Shown piece after piece: positions 7,177-15,173 of a DNA stretch of 18,165 bases (the first letter of the stretch is position 1; each line of letters opens with the position of its first letter). The translations under genes and the position numbers were made by a program. Origin of the DNA: Syntrophus sp. (in: bacteria) (GTDB lineage Bacteria > Desulfobacterota > Syntrophia > Syntrophales > UBA5619). The notes below the pieces were generated by a model. It was not told the DNA's origin, did not search any database, and saw only the letters and a list, made by a program, of their open reading frames with translations. Location of the stretch: the NCBI GenBank assembly GCA_013824905.1, contig PNOO01000022.1:1-18165 (forward strand). Reading direction: 5' to 3'.

Positions 7177-9267
7177 ATGGGCAAGGAACTGTTGCTCGAA
7201 ATCGGAACTGAAGAGATCCCGGCCGCCTTTCTTCCGAAGGCGCTCAAAGATATGGAGGAGATCATCCGGAAGGAGCTTGCGGATAACCGCATTTCCCACA
7301 GAGAAATCCGGACGATGGGGACGCCCCGACGGCTTTTTCTGACCGTCGCATCCGTCGACGAAAGACAGGAAGATCTGGTCATCGAGAAACTCGGACCGGC
7401 CCGCAGGGTCGCCTTTGACGCGCAGGGAAACCCCTCCCCTGCCGCCCTTGGTTTTGCGCGCGGACAAGGAATCGCGATATCCGCATTGGAGACGGCGACC
7501 ACCGAAAAGGGGGAGTATCTCTGTGCCCGTAAAAAAATCATCGGCGAGTCAACGGAAGTCCTGCTCCCCGAGATCCTCGTAAGGCTCATCACCGGGCTCC
7601 CTTTCCGCAAATCGATGCGCTGGTCCGATCTGGAGTTCCGCTTCGCACGGCCGATTCACTGGCTGCTGGCCTTGTACGACGGCAGGATCGTCCCTTTTCG
7701 GATCGGCAATATCGAAAGCGCCAATATCAGCCGCGGTCACCGATTCATGGATCCCGTATCTTTCCCCGTCGTCAGTCTCGAGAACTACCTCTCAGGGACA
7801 CGGAAACACTTCGTCATCGTCGATCCTGTAGAGAGAAAGGGGATCATCCTCAAAGAAACAGAAAAAGCGGCGGCAGCCGTAGGCGGCAGTGCCCTCCGGA
7901 ACGACGAGCTTCTCGAGACGGTCGCATGCCTTACAGAATATCCGACCGTCGTCTGCGGGAACTTCGATAAGGAATATCTGAAACTTCCAAGTGAGGTCCT
8001 CATCACGACAATGATATCTCACCAAAAGTACTTCCCGGTTGTGAACAACCAGGGACAGCTTCTGCCCCACTTTCTGACGATCAACAATACCCTCGCCCGC
8101 GACCCGGCGGTCGTGAGGCGGGGGAACGAAAAAGTGATCCGCGCCCGCCTTTCCGACGCCCGCTTCTTTTTCGAGACGGACAGAAAGATCCCTCTCGAAA
8201 AGCGGATCGATGATCTCAAACAGGTCATCTTCCATACACTTCTCGGCACGTCCTACGACAAGGTCATGCGCTTCCGAGAACTTGCCGGCTGGATTGCTCA
8301 TCGTGTGGAACCGAATCATGCCGATAAAACCGCTTTTATGGCCCGTGTCGACCGGGCGGCACTGCTCGCCAAAGCGGATCTCGATACTTTGATGGTCGGC
8401 GAATTCGCCGAGCTTCAGGGAATTATGGGGCGCGAATACGCCCTTTTGGCCGGAGAAAATCCTGTCGTAGCAAGGGCGATTTATGAGCATTATCTCCCCA
8501 CTGCAGCCGGTGGAGAGCTTCCTGAAACCGATGAGGGGGCTGTTGTCAGTATCGCCGACAAACTGGACACGATCTGTGGATTCTTCGGCGTCGGCCTGAA
8601 CCCTACAGGGACAGCCGATCCCTATGCCCTGCGCCGTCAGGCCCTCGGTGTAATCAACATCATCCTCAAAAAGCGTTACCGGCTGCCGCTCAATACCCTT
8701 ATCGATAAGAGTCTCGCCATCCTCGGCCCCCTTCTGAAACGCTTACCCGGCGAGACGAAGGCCTCGGTCCTGGAATTTTTCAAAGGCCGGTTTGAAAACC
8801 AGTTCATCTCCCAGGGCCATCCTTACGACGTCGTGGACGCCGTTTTAGCAACGGGCATCCAGGATCTCGTCCGGGCATCGGAAAAGATCCGGGCCATGGA
8901 GGTCTTCAAGACCCATCCCGATTTTCAACCCCTGACCATCGCCTTCAAACGCGTGGTCAACATCATTCGGGATTTTCAAAACGGCGTCGTTGATCCCTCT
9001 TGTTTTGAATGCGCCGAGGAGAGGAACCTCCATGAGGCCTTTCTGAAGATCCGCCAGAACGTCATGCATCATATCGCCGACGGCGAATATCAAGTCGCTC
9101 TTATCGAACTGGCGCAGCTCCGGAAACCCGTGGACGCCTTCTTCGATGCAGTTATGGTTATGACTAATGAGGAGAAGGTCCGTTTCAACCGCCTCTCCTT
9201 GCTCACGGAGATTTCCACCCTCTTTCACGATGTGGCGGATTTTTCCAAGATCGTGACGGAATCTTAG
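7177..9267 (+). CDS. glyS: Glycyl-tRNA synthetase, beta subunit
   Basis: The 696-residue beta subunit contributes tRNA recognition and partners GlyQ. It opens with the conserved KELLLEIGTEEIPAAFLPKAL and has the central HD-like region (around residues 370-430, with RVDRAALLAKADLDTLMVGEFAELQGIMG). It continues through GTADPYALRRQALGVI and ends in a helical anticodon-binding domain of the DALR type. The length and order of landmarks match the family with no break. The start is taken at the ATG 7177 because GGGAG lies 7 bases upstream; a TTG directly before it is in frame but less likely. No other copy of glycyl-tRNA synthetase is seen in the window. Confidence 0.97.
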   Translation: MGKELLLEIGTEEIPAAFLPKALKDMEEIIRKELADNRISHREIRTMGTPRRLFLTVASVDERQEDLVIEKLGPARRVAFDAQGNPSPAALGFARGQGIAISALETATTEKGEYLCARKKIIGESTEVLLPEILVRLITGLPFRKSMRWSDLEFRFARPIHWLLALYDGRIVPFRIGNIESANISRGHRFMDPVSFPVVSLENYLSGTRKHFVIVDPVERKGIILKETEKAAAAVGGSALRNDELLETVACLTEYPTVVCGNFDKEYLKLPSEVLITTMISHQKYFPVVNNQGQLLPHFLTINNTLARDPAVVRRGNEKVIRARLSDARFFFETDRKIPLEKRIDDLKQVIFHTLLGTSYDKVMRFRELAGWIAHRVEPNHADKTAFMARVDRAALLAKADLDTLMVGEFAELQGIMGREYALLAGENPVVARAIYEHYLPTAAGGELPETDEGAVVSIADKLDTICGFFGVGLNPTGTADPYALRRQALGVINIILKKRYRLPLNTLIDKSLAILGPLLKRLPGETKASVLEFFKGRFENQFISQGHPYDVVDAVLATGIQDLVRASEKIRAMEVFKTHPDFQPLTIAFKRVVNIIRDFQNGVVDPSCFECAEERNLHEAFLKIRQNVMHHIADGEYQVALIELAQLRKPVDAFFDAVMVMTNEEKVRFNRLSLLTEISTLFHDVADFSKIVTES

Positions 9268-9287
9268 AGCTTGAGGAAAAAGCCGTA

Positions 9288-11561
9288 ATGGATGAGATCA
9301 AAAACAGAGAGCTTACGGACCTCGAAGAAGAGCTCCAGCAGCGCAAGGCCCTGAGCGACATCACCAACCGGATTCACGCCGCCCGGAATATCAAACAGAT
9401 CCTTATCGATCTGAAAGATGGAATATTGAATCTTTTTTCCGCCCATTCCATTACCATCTATGTGGTCGACTGGTCACGCAACGAAATCTTTTCCATGCTG
9501 CTGATCGGTACGCAGATCAAGGAGATCCGAGTTCCGATCAACAACCGAAGCATAGCCGGGTATGTGGCCAATACCGGCAAGGTCGTCAATATCACCGATG
9601 CCTATGATGATGCCGAGCTGAAGTCTATCGACAAGGAGCTGACTTTTGACGCCAGCTGGGATAAAAAATCCGGTTTTCTGACGAGGCAGATCCTGTCTAC
9701 GCCGATCTTTCACAATAATGCCCTCATGGGGGTCGTCCAGATCCTGAACAAAAAGCAGGGCACCGGCAAATTCTCGGAGAAGGAACGTGGGTTTCTCAAG
9801 GAGATCACTGACGTCCTGGCGGTTGCCTTGGAACGGTTTGCACGACGTCGCAAAACCCGGTTTGATTACTTGATCAACCACGATCTCATCAGAGAAGAAG
9901 ATCTGGACAGCGCCTGGGAGGAATCACGTGAAGCAAAACAATCCGTTGAAAATTTCCTGATGAAAAAATACAACATTTCCCGGGAGGATCTCGGCCGTTC
10001 CTTCGAGGAGTTCTACCATTGCAAGTTTATCCCCTATTCGGACAAATACCGTATCCCGGAAAACCTTCTCAAGAACCTCAGGAGGAATTATCTCCTCCGG
10101 GAAATCTGGGTTCCGCTGGAGAAGAAGGACGGTGTGATTCATGTCCTCGTCGATGATCCGAACAACATCCTCAAGAGGGACATGATCGAAAATCTGTTAA
10201 AAACGAAGTCCGTCCGCTATGATATTTCCTTTTCGGAAGACATCATCAAATTCATCAACTTGTTCTACCACTCTATGGAGGATGAGTATTCCCTCACCGA
10301 TATCGTCGGCAAGCTCGATGCCGACGAGTTGACTTATGAGGAGGAGGTCGTCAGCGAGTCGGACAGTATTATTATGCAGGTCGTCAATAAGATTATCCTC
10401 GACGCCCATGCAAAACGCGCCTCCGATATCCACGTCGAACCCAACACAGGCAAAAGGAATGTCGAGATACGCTATCGGATCGACGGCGACTGCGCCCTCT
10501 ATCAGACCCTCCCTTACAGTTACCATGCGGCGGTCGTCTCACGCATCAAGATCATGTCCAATCTCGACATCACCATCCGACGTCTTCCGCAGGACGGTAA
10601 GATCAAGTTCAGAAAACCGAGCGGCGAGGAGATCGAACTCCGCGTGGCCACCATCCCGACCCAGGGAGGTGTGGAGGATGTCGTCTTGAGGATCCTGGCG
10701 AAGGGCGAGATCATGCCCCTCGATTCCATGGGGATGTCCGTTCGCAATCTCAAAGAACTTAGGGTTGTCCTGGAAAAGCCATACGGGATGATCCTCGCCG
10801 TCGGTCCCACCGGCTCAGGCAAGACCACCACATTGCACGCCGCCCTCCATGAGATCAACCATCCGGACCGGAAGATCTGGACCGCCGAGGACCCGGTAGA
10901 GATTACCCAGTACGGACTCAGGCAGGTTCAAGTCCAGCCGAAGATCGGCTTCGACTTTGCAGCCGCCATGCGCTCATTCCTCCGGGCCGATCCGGACGTG
11001 ATCATGGTAGGTGAAATGCGGGATTTCGAGACGGCCAAGATTGGGGTCGAGGCGTCTCTGACGGGACACCTTTTATTTAGCACCCTCCACACGAACAGCG
11101 CCCCGGAGACCATTGTCCGCCTTCTTGACATGGGGATCGATCCACTCAATTTCGCAGACGCTCTCCTGGCAATCCTCGCTCAACGCCTCGTTAGGACCCT
11201 TTGTATCAGGTGCCGGGAAGCCTATCATCCCGACCATGACGAATACGGCGAACTTGTCATGAGTTACGGAGAAGAGCAGTTCCTGAAGCTGAACATCCCC
11301 TATGACAAAAAGTTTACGCTTTACCGACCGAAGGGTTGCGACACCTGTGATAATACGGGTTACAAGGGACGGGTGGGCATCCATGAACTCATCATCGCCA
11401 CGGACGGCATCAAACGGTTGATACAGAAGCGAGAGACTGTCGAAGCGATGCGGAACCTGGCGATGGAAGAAGGAATGACGACCCTCCTGCAGGACGGCAT
11501 TTCCAAATCCATCCAGGGTCTCACCGATTTCCGTCAGGTCCGGCGAGTGTGCATCAAATAG
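9288..11561 (+). CDS. GAF-domain-fused GspE/PilB-type secretion or pilus ATPase
   Basis: The 757-residue protein has a GAF-like sensor domain (about 20-185), an MshEN/GspE_N domain (about 195-330) and a GspE-type hexameric ATPase (about 350-757). The ATPase has Walker A GPTGSGKTT (506-514), the Asp box TAEDPVEI (532-539), Walker B around DPDVIMVGEMRD (568-579), the His box LTGHLLFSTLHT (591-602), and a tetracysteine metal site C639-x2-C642 and C684-x2-C687. These features mark an assembly ATPase of type II secretion or type IV pili. The N-terminal GAF domain, usually a small-ligand sensor, is an unusual addition, and MshEN domains elsewhere can bind cyclic-di-GMP, so activity may respond to second messengers; this is inferred. 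It begins 20 bases after glyS with GAGGA 10 bases ahead of the ATG. No pilM/N/O/Q, gspF or pilin gene lies nearby, so its partner machine is unknown. Confidence 0.93.
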   Translation: MDEIKNRELTDLEEELQQRKALSDITNRIHAARNIKQILIDLKDGILNLFSAHSITIYVVDWSRNEIFSMLLIGTQIKEIRVPINNRSIAGYVANTGKVVNITDAYDDAELKSIDKELTFDASWDKKSGFLTRQILSTPIFHNNALMGVVQILNKKQGTGKFSEKERGFLKEITDVLAVALERFARRRKTRFDYLINHDLIREEDLDSAWEESREAKQSVENFLMKKYNISREDLGRSFEEFYHCKFIPYSDKYRIPENLLKNLRRNYLLREIWVPLEKKDGVIHVLVDDPNNILKRDMIENLLKTKSVRYDISFSEDIIKFINLFYHSMEDEYSLTDIVGKLDADELTYEEEVVSESDSIIMQVVNKIILDAHAKRASDIHVEPNTGKRNVEIRYRIDGDCALYQTLPYSYHAAVVSRIKIMSNLDITIRRLPQDGKIKFRKPSGEEIELRVATIPTQGGVEDVVLRILAKGEIMPLDSMGMSVRNLKELRVVLEKPYGMILAVGPTGSGKTTTLHAALHEINHPDRKIWTAEDPVEITQYGLRQVQVQPKIGFDFAAAMRSFLRADPDVIMVGEMRDFETAKIGVEASLTGHLLFSTLHTNSAPETIVRLLDMGIDPLNFADALLAILAQRLVRTLCIRCREAYHPDHDEYGELVMSYGEEQFLKLNIPYDKKFTLYRPKGCDTCDNTGYKGRVGIHELIIATDGIKRLIQKRETVEAMRNLAMEEGMTTLLQDGISKSIQGLTDFRQVRRVCIK

Positions 11562-11569
11562 TCCGGCTC

Positions 11570-11585
11570 TCCGTCGGCAGACGGA
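11570..11585. terminator. Small hairpin between convergent genes, possible weak terminator
   Basis: TCCGTC (11570-11575) pairs with GACGGA (11580-11585) around a GGCA loop, in the 45-base gap where the plus- and minus-strand operons meet. There is no T-run on either side, so it is not a standard intrinsic terminator; it may slow polymerase or protect RNA ends. Confidence 0.25.
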
Positions 11586-11606
11586 CAGATGATCCGTTGC
11601 CTTGTA

Positions 11607-12230
11607 TCAGCGGCCGCCGCCCTTTTGCAGGGCGTGTCCGATATCGGCAATCACCCGCGTCGAGAATTGCGACATTGCCCTGCTCATGGCTTCGGCAAGA
11701 CCCCTCCCCCCCTCCTGTGTAAAAGGCGCCTCGCAGCGATAGGTCTTCTGAAAGACCACTCGCCGGGAAACCTCCTGTGAGGCGCGGTCGAGCAGTGTCA
11801 CCATCACGACCAGAAGCGCCTTCCGGCTTTTCCCCTCATCCACTTCGAGGAATTCTTCCACCCCCCCCTCGATAACAAAACGGGGCTCTTCAGTGTCACG
11901 CGCGGTGAGAACTGCCCGGAAGAGAGCGGCATGACGAATGTCGCGCCTGAGAAAGTCCGTGACCATATCCCCCGGACTGACCCTCCAGCGATGTTCATGG
12001 TAGGCCTCTCTCAGAAAAGGTCCTTTGCGGAAAAGCATGGAGGGACCGGTGTAGATGCGGTCCACGGTAAAACGCTCTACCTTGAGGAGCGCCTCCGTAC
12101 GGAAAATGTTCTCTACCTCCGGCGGCGGGTATTCAATGATGTACTGATGGACCAGGGGCGGAGGCGCCGTTCCCCTGAGGCAACCGGCCAGTCCGACGAT
12201 CAGCAGGATGATTCCCAAACGCTTCAGCAT
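11607..12230 (-). CDS. ABC transport auxiliary lipoprotein (PqiC/ABC_trans_aux-like) of the Mla operon
   Basis: The 207-residue protein starts MLKRLGIILLIVGLAGC, a signal peptide with lipobox LAGC, so Cys17 is the predicted lipidated residue. The rest is a periplasmic domain of the auxiliary lipoprotein type found beside MCE transporters: an early strand pattern (EALLKVERFTVDRIYTGPSMLFR), a central FVIEGGVEEFLEVDEGKS segment and a C-terminal helix. It is the last gene of the mlaE-mlaF-mlaD run, 4 bases after mlaD, with GGAGG 9 bases ahead of its ATG. The frame is open further upstream into mlaD, but that start would lack a proper signal sequence at the N-terminus. Its likely role is to help MlaD pass lipid towards the outer membrane. 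The family assignment is moderate because sequence in this family is poorly conserved. Confidence 0.8.
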   Translation of the reverse strand: MLKRLGIILLIVGLAGCLRGTAPPPLVHQYIIEYPPPEVENIFRTEALLKVERFTVDRIYTGPSMLFRKGPFLREAYHEHRWRVSPGDMVTDFLRRDIRHAALFRAVLTARDTEEPRFVIEGGVEEFLEVDEGKSRKALLVVMVTLLDRASQEVSRRVVFQKTYRCEAPFTQEGGRGLAEAMSRAMSQFSTRVIADIGHALQKGGGR

Positions 12231-12234
12231 CGCA

Positions 12235-13215
12235 TCACTCCTCCCTTCTTCCTCGACCGTCACGGACAGGCTCGCTGAAGAGCAGATCCGACGGATTTTC
12301 CCGGAGACCTTCGATGAGCATCCGGAGGCTCTCGATTGCCTGACGGATATCGTCGGTCGTTGACTGGATATCGTAGGCCATTGCTTTTGTCCGCCGATCC
12401 AGCCCCTCGATAAGGTTTTGCGCCTTCGCGGAGATTTCAGCAGTTCTGAGGTCCTCGACCTCCTTGCCGATCGCGGCGATCATCTTCCGCATCTCTGCCA
12501 GCCCTTCCCTCGTCTCCCCAACCCCCTGCCTCGCTTCACTCAGTCCCTGCTCCACCGCCGAGACGATCGACTCGGCCTTACCGTCCGCAAGGATCCTGTT
12601 GATTCTCAGAAGAATGCGCTCCAAACCGGCCGTCGTCGAATCCAGATTTCTGACGATATTCGTCATCCCTTGGCCGGTGAGAAAGGTCTCTGCAGCCCGC
12701 GAGGTCTGCCTTATCTGCTCGGAAACCCCCTTGAGATCGATATCGCCAACCTTTTCCATGATCCGATCAATGCTCGAAAGCATCTGCTTGGTCTGGGAGG
12801 GTTGCGAAGGGATGATCGGATAGACGGTTTTCATACCGGCGGGAGGAATAAAAACCGTCGCATCCGGTTGCCGTCGGTCAAGTTCGACAAAAACGATCCC
12901 CGTGATCCCCGCGGCTTTGAGCTGGGCGACGATGCCGTGTTCGACATCGCCGTCCAGATCGATCTTGACGACCACTTCGACTAAACGTTGATCGGAGGCA
13001 ACCCTTATCCTCTCTACACTCCCGACCTCCACTCCCCGGTATTTGACCCTCGAATCGACTTGCAACCCCTGAACGGATTCGTCAAAATACGTCACATAGC
13101 GGGTCCCCTTCTGGAAATAGTTTGCGGCTCCCAGCCAGACGATCGCCGCCACGCCGATCAGGACTCCTGCAATTACAAAAAGACCGACCATGAACCTTGT
13201 TTGTCTTTTCGACAT
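12235..13215 (-). CDS. mlaD: MlaD-type MCE-domain lipid-binding protein
   Basis: MlaD is the periplasmic, membrane-anchored MCE protein of an ABC lipid transporter. The 326-residue protein has one N-terminal membrane helix (about 8-30), then an MCE domain (about 38-115) with YFDESVQGLQVDSRVKYRGVEVGSVERI and AAGITGIVFVELDR. A long helical tail follows (about 150-310), with repeated patterns such as VEQGLSEARQGVGETREGLAEMRK. MCE domains form a hexameric ring, and long tails of this kind are found in members that build helical tunnels. The start at 13215 is chosen because the MCE anchor begins there; a frame open for 66 more codons upstream lies within mlaF. It starts 5 bases after the mlaF stop. 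Confidence 0.9.
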   Translation of the reverse strand: MSKRQTRFMVGLFVIAGVLIGVAAIVWLGAANYFQKGTRYVTYFDESVQGLQVDSRVKYRGVEVGSVERIRVASDQRLVEVVVKIDLDGDVEHGIVAQLKAAGITGIVFVELDRRQPDATVFIPPAGMKTVYPIIPSQPSQTKQMLSSIDRIMEKVGDIDLKGVSEQIRQTSRAAETFLTGQGMTNIVRNLDSTTAGLERILLRINRILADGKAESIVSAVEQGLSEARQGVGETREGLAEMRKMIAAIGKEVEDLRTAEISAKAQNLIEGLDRRTKAMAYDIQSTTDDIRQAIESLRMLIEGLRENPSDLLFSEPVRDGRGRREE

Positions 13216-13220
13216 TTCGC

Positions 13221-13964
13221 TCACCCTTTCCTCCGTTCCGCGTCCACCCGGAAGAGAAAATTTCTGACCCGCGGATCGGATGCGGAACGCCTGAGTTCCT
13301 CCGGTGCGCCCGTCGCAATGATCCCTTTTTCCTCCCGGTCGATCATCATCACCCGGTCGGCTATGCGCAGAACCAGTTCGACCTGGTGGCTGACGATGAC
13401 CATTGTCGTACATAGGCCGGTGTTGATTCCCCTGATCAGCGTCTCCAGTTCCGCCGCATTCACCGGATCGAGACCCGCAGAAGGTTCGTCAAAAAAAAGG
13501 ATCTGCGGATCGAGGGCTATCGCTCTGGCAAGCCCGCCCCGTTTTCTCATTCCTCCCGACAGTTCGGCCGGATAGTGGTTCTCATACCCGCTCAGATTGA
13601 CCATCCCGAGCTTCATCCGGACGATGAGCTGCACCGTTTCCGGCGACAGCCCGACAAACCCGTCAAGCGGCAGTTTGACGTTCTCTCCCAGAGTCATCGA
13701 CGCCAAGAGGGCATCCGACTGGAAAAGGACCCCGATTTTCTGCCGGATCAGGTTGAGTTGATCGTCATCGGCGGCAGCGATATCCACCCCCCCAACAAGC
13801 ACCCGCCCCTTGGAGGACCTTATCAAACCGATCATGTGTTTCAGGAGCGTGGACTTCCCGCAACCGCTCTCCCCGACGATACAGAGGATCTCGCCGCGAA
13901 AAACGTCGAAGCTGACGTTTTCCAGAATCGTCTCATCTCCGAATCGCGCGGTGAGTCTATCCAC
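13221..13964 (-). CDS. mlaF: MlaF-type ABC transporter ATP-binding protein (start codon uncertain)
   Basis: This ATPase powers the MlaE/MlaD lipid transporter. Counting from the GTG at 13964 there are 247 residues, with Walker A GESGCGKST (31-39), Q-loop FQSD (81-84), signature LSGGMRKR (135-142), Walker B ILFFDEPSAGLDP (155-167) and H-loop SHQ (192-194). The GTG start is the only canonical one in frame, but it has no good ribosome site and it cuts off the first strand of the fold. The frame stays open for 18 more codons, encoding APVIVV just before DRLTARFGD, as expected for MlaF. That extension begins at an ACG (14018-14016), six bases after AGGGGG, which overlaps the mlaE stop. The true protein may therefore begin at 14018 with 265 residues. 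Function is secure; the start is not. Confidence 0.9.
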   Translation of the reverse strand: MDRLTARFGDETILENVSFDVFRGEILCIVGESGCGKSTLLKHMIGLIRSSKGRVLVGGVDIAAADDDQLNLIRQKIGVLFQSDALLASMTLGENVKLPLDGFVGLSPETVQLIVRMKLGMVNLSGYENHYPAELSGGMRKRGGLARAIALDPQILFFDEPSAGLDPVNAAELETLIRGINTGLCTTMVIVSHQVELVLRIADRVMMIDREEKGIIATGAPEELRRSASDPRVRNFLFRVDAERRKG

Positions 13965-14028
13965 AACGATGACCGGAGCATCCTCCGCTTCTTTCCAGCC
14001 GTTTGTCTTTTGTTCCGTTTTACACCCC

Positions 14029-15168
14029 CTAACGCAGATAGTGGAGAACTACGGCAAACACCGAATCCACGATCACGATCAGCAGGATGGAGGTCACTAC
14101 CGCCGATGTCGTGGCGGCGCCCACCTCTTCTACTCCTCCCCGGACTTGGAATCCTCGTTGACAGCCGATCCAGGCGATGACGAAGGCAAAAACCAGGGCC
14201 TTCAGCAGACTGGAGAGCAGATAGAAGAGAGTAATCGGCCTCTGGCTTTCCTGGAGGTAGGTGTAAGGCGTCAGATCGAGCCCTGTAACCCCCACAATCA
14301 GCCCGCCGGCAATACCAAAAAGATCGGAGTAAAGGGTGAGGATGGGCAGGACGATCACAGTGGCGATCAATTTGGGAACCGCCAGGAACCGGATCGGGTC
14401 GAACCCCATCGTGGCCAGTGCGTCGACCTCATCGTTGATCCTCATGGTACCGATCTCTGCGGCATAAGCCGATGCGGAGCGCCCGGCTACCAGGATTGCT
14501 GTCATGATCGGACCGAGTTCTCTGACAATGGCCAATGAAACAAGGGAGGCCACATAGACATTGGCTCCGAACTGCTTCAGTTGGAGGGAAGACATGAAGG
14601 CGATAATCAGACCGATAAGGAGACTGATCAGACCGACAATCGGAAACCCTTCCGCCCCCGTCCGTCGCATGTAGAAGAGGACATCTCCCCAGCGGACTTC
14701 ACGCGGGTGTCCGGCGAGATGGACCAACGCCGCAACGAGATCGCCCAGGAAAATCATCAGAGCTCTGAAATCAAGGTAGATTTTGAGGCCGACATCGCCT
14801 GCCGTCTCTATGATCCCCTCGGTCTCCCTCTCCGACCGAAGCGGAGGTTTCTCCAGCTCCTCCCTGCCTATGAGCTCCATAATTCCCCGAATCCGGGAAG
14901 GGACATGAGTATACCCATAGTCGCGGCCCTTCCGACGAATCCTGTCTTCCAACCGGAAAAGGGTCAGAACGCCCGCGCTGTCCATATAGGATACCCCGGC
15001 AAGGTCGACTGTAACCGACCCCACACTCCGCTCTCCCAGAACGGCCTCCATATCGGCGAGCAGACGATCCGCATCGTCCAGAGAGACCCGCCCGGACAAA
15101 GCAAAGACCAATACCTCCTCATCTTCCCAGTGTGCCTGAAAGGTGTAACCAGGCTGTGGTACACTCAT
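14029..15168 (-). CDS. mlaE: MlaE-type ABC permease with fused N-terminal STAS (MlaB-like) domain
   Basis: The 379-residue protein joins two parts of the Mla inner-membrane complex. Residues about 8-105 form a STAS domain with VTVDLAGVSYMDSAGVLTL, in which Ser64 sits at the conserved DSxG position; this corresponds to MlaB. Residues about 125-379 are the MlaE permease, with five to six membrane helices and the family signature around GPIMTAILVAGRSASAYAAEIGTM (219-242), then DEVDALATMGFDPIRFLAVPK (246-266). The ATG at 15168 is preferred, with GGGGTG six bases upstream; the frame is open a little further into mutS. It starts 5 bases after the mutS stop, so the lipid transporter genes seem to be read from the mutS transcript. 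Confidence 0.93.
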   Translation of the reverse strand: MSVPQPGYTFQAHWEDEEVLVFALSGRVSLDDADRLLADMEAVLGERSVGSVTVDLAGVSYMDSAGVLTLFRLEDRIRRKGRDYGYTHVPSRIRGIMELIGREELEKPPLRSERETEGIIETAGDVGLKIYLDFRALMIFLGDLVAALVHLAGHPREVRWGDVLFYMRRTGAEGFPIVGLISLLIGLIIAFMSSLQLKQFGANVYVASLVSLAIVRELGPIMTAILVAGRSASAYAAEIGTMRINDEVDALATMGFDPIRFLAVPKLIATVIVLPILTLYSDLFGIAGGLIVGVTGLDLTPYTYLQESQRPITLFYLLSSLLKALVFAFVIAWIGCQRGFQVRGGVEEVGAATTSAVVTSILLIVIVDSVFAVVLHYLR

Positions 15169-15173
15169 CACAA

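Noticed and set aside
13216..13413. 66-codon N-terminal extension of mlaD
   Set aside because: It lies within mlaF in another frame and would bury the membrane anchor of MlaD in the middle of the protein.
12988..14538. Plus-strand open frames opposite mlaD, mlaF and mlaE
   Set aside because: They overlap each other and well-supported minus-strand genes, carry no recognisable domain, and have no convincing ribosome site.
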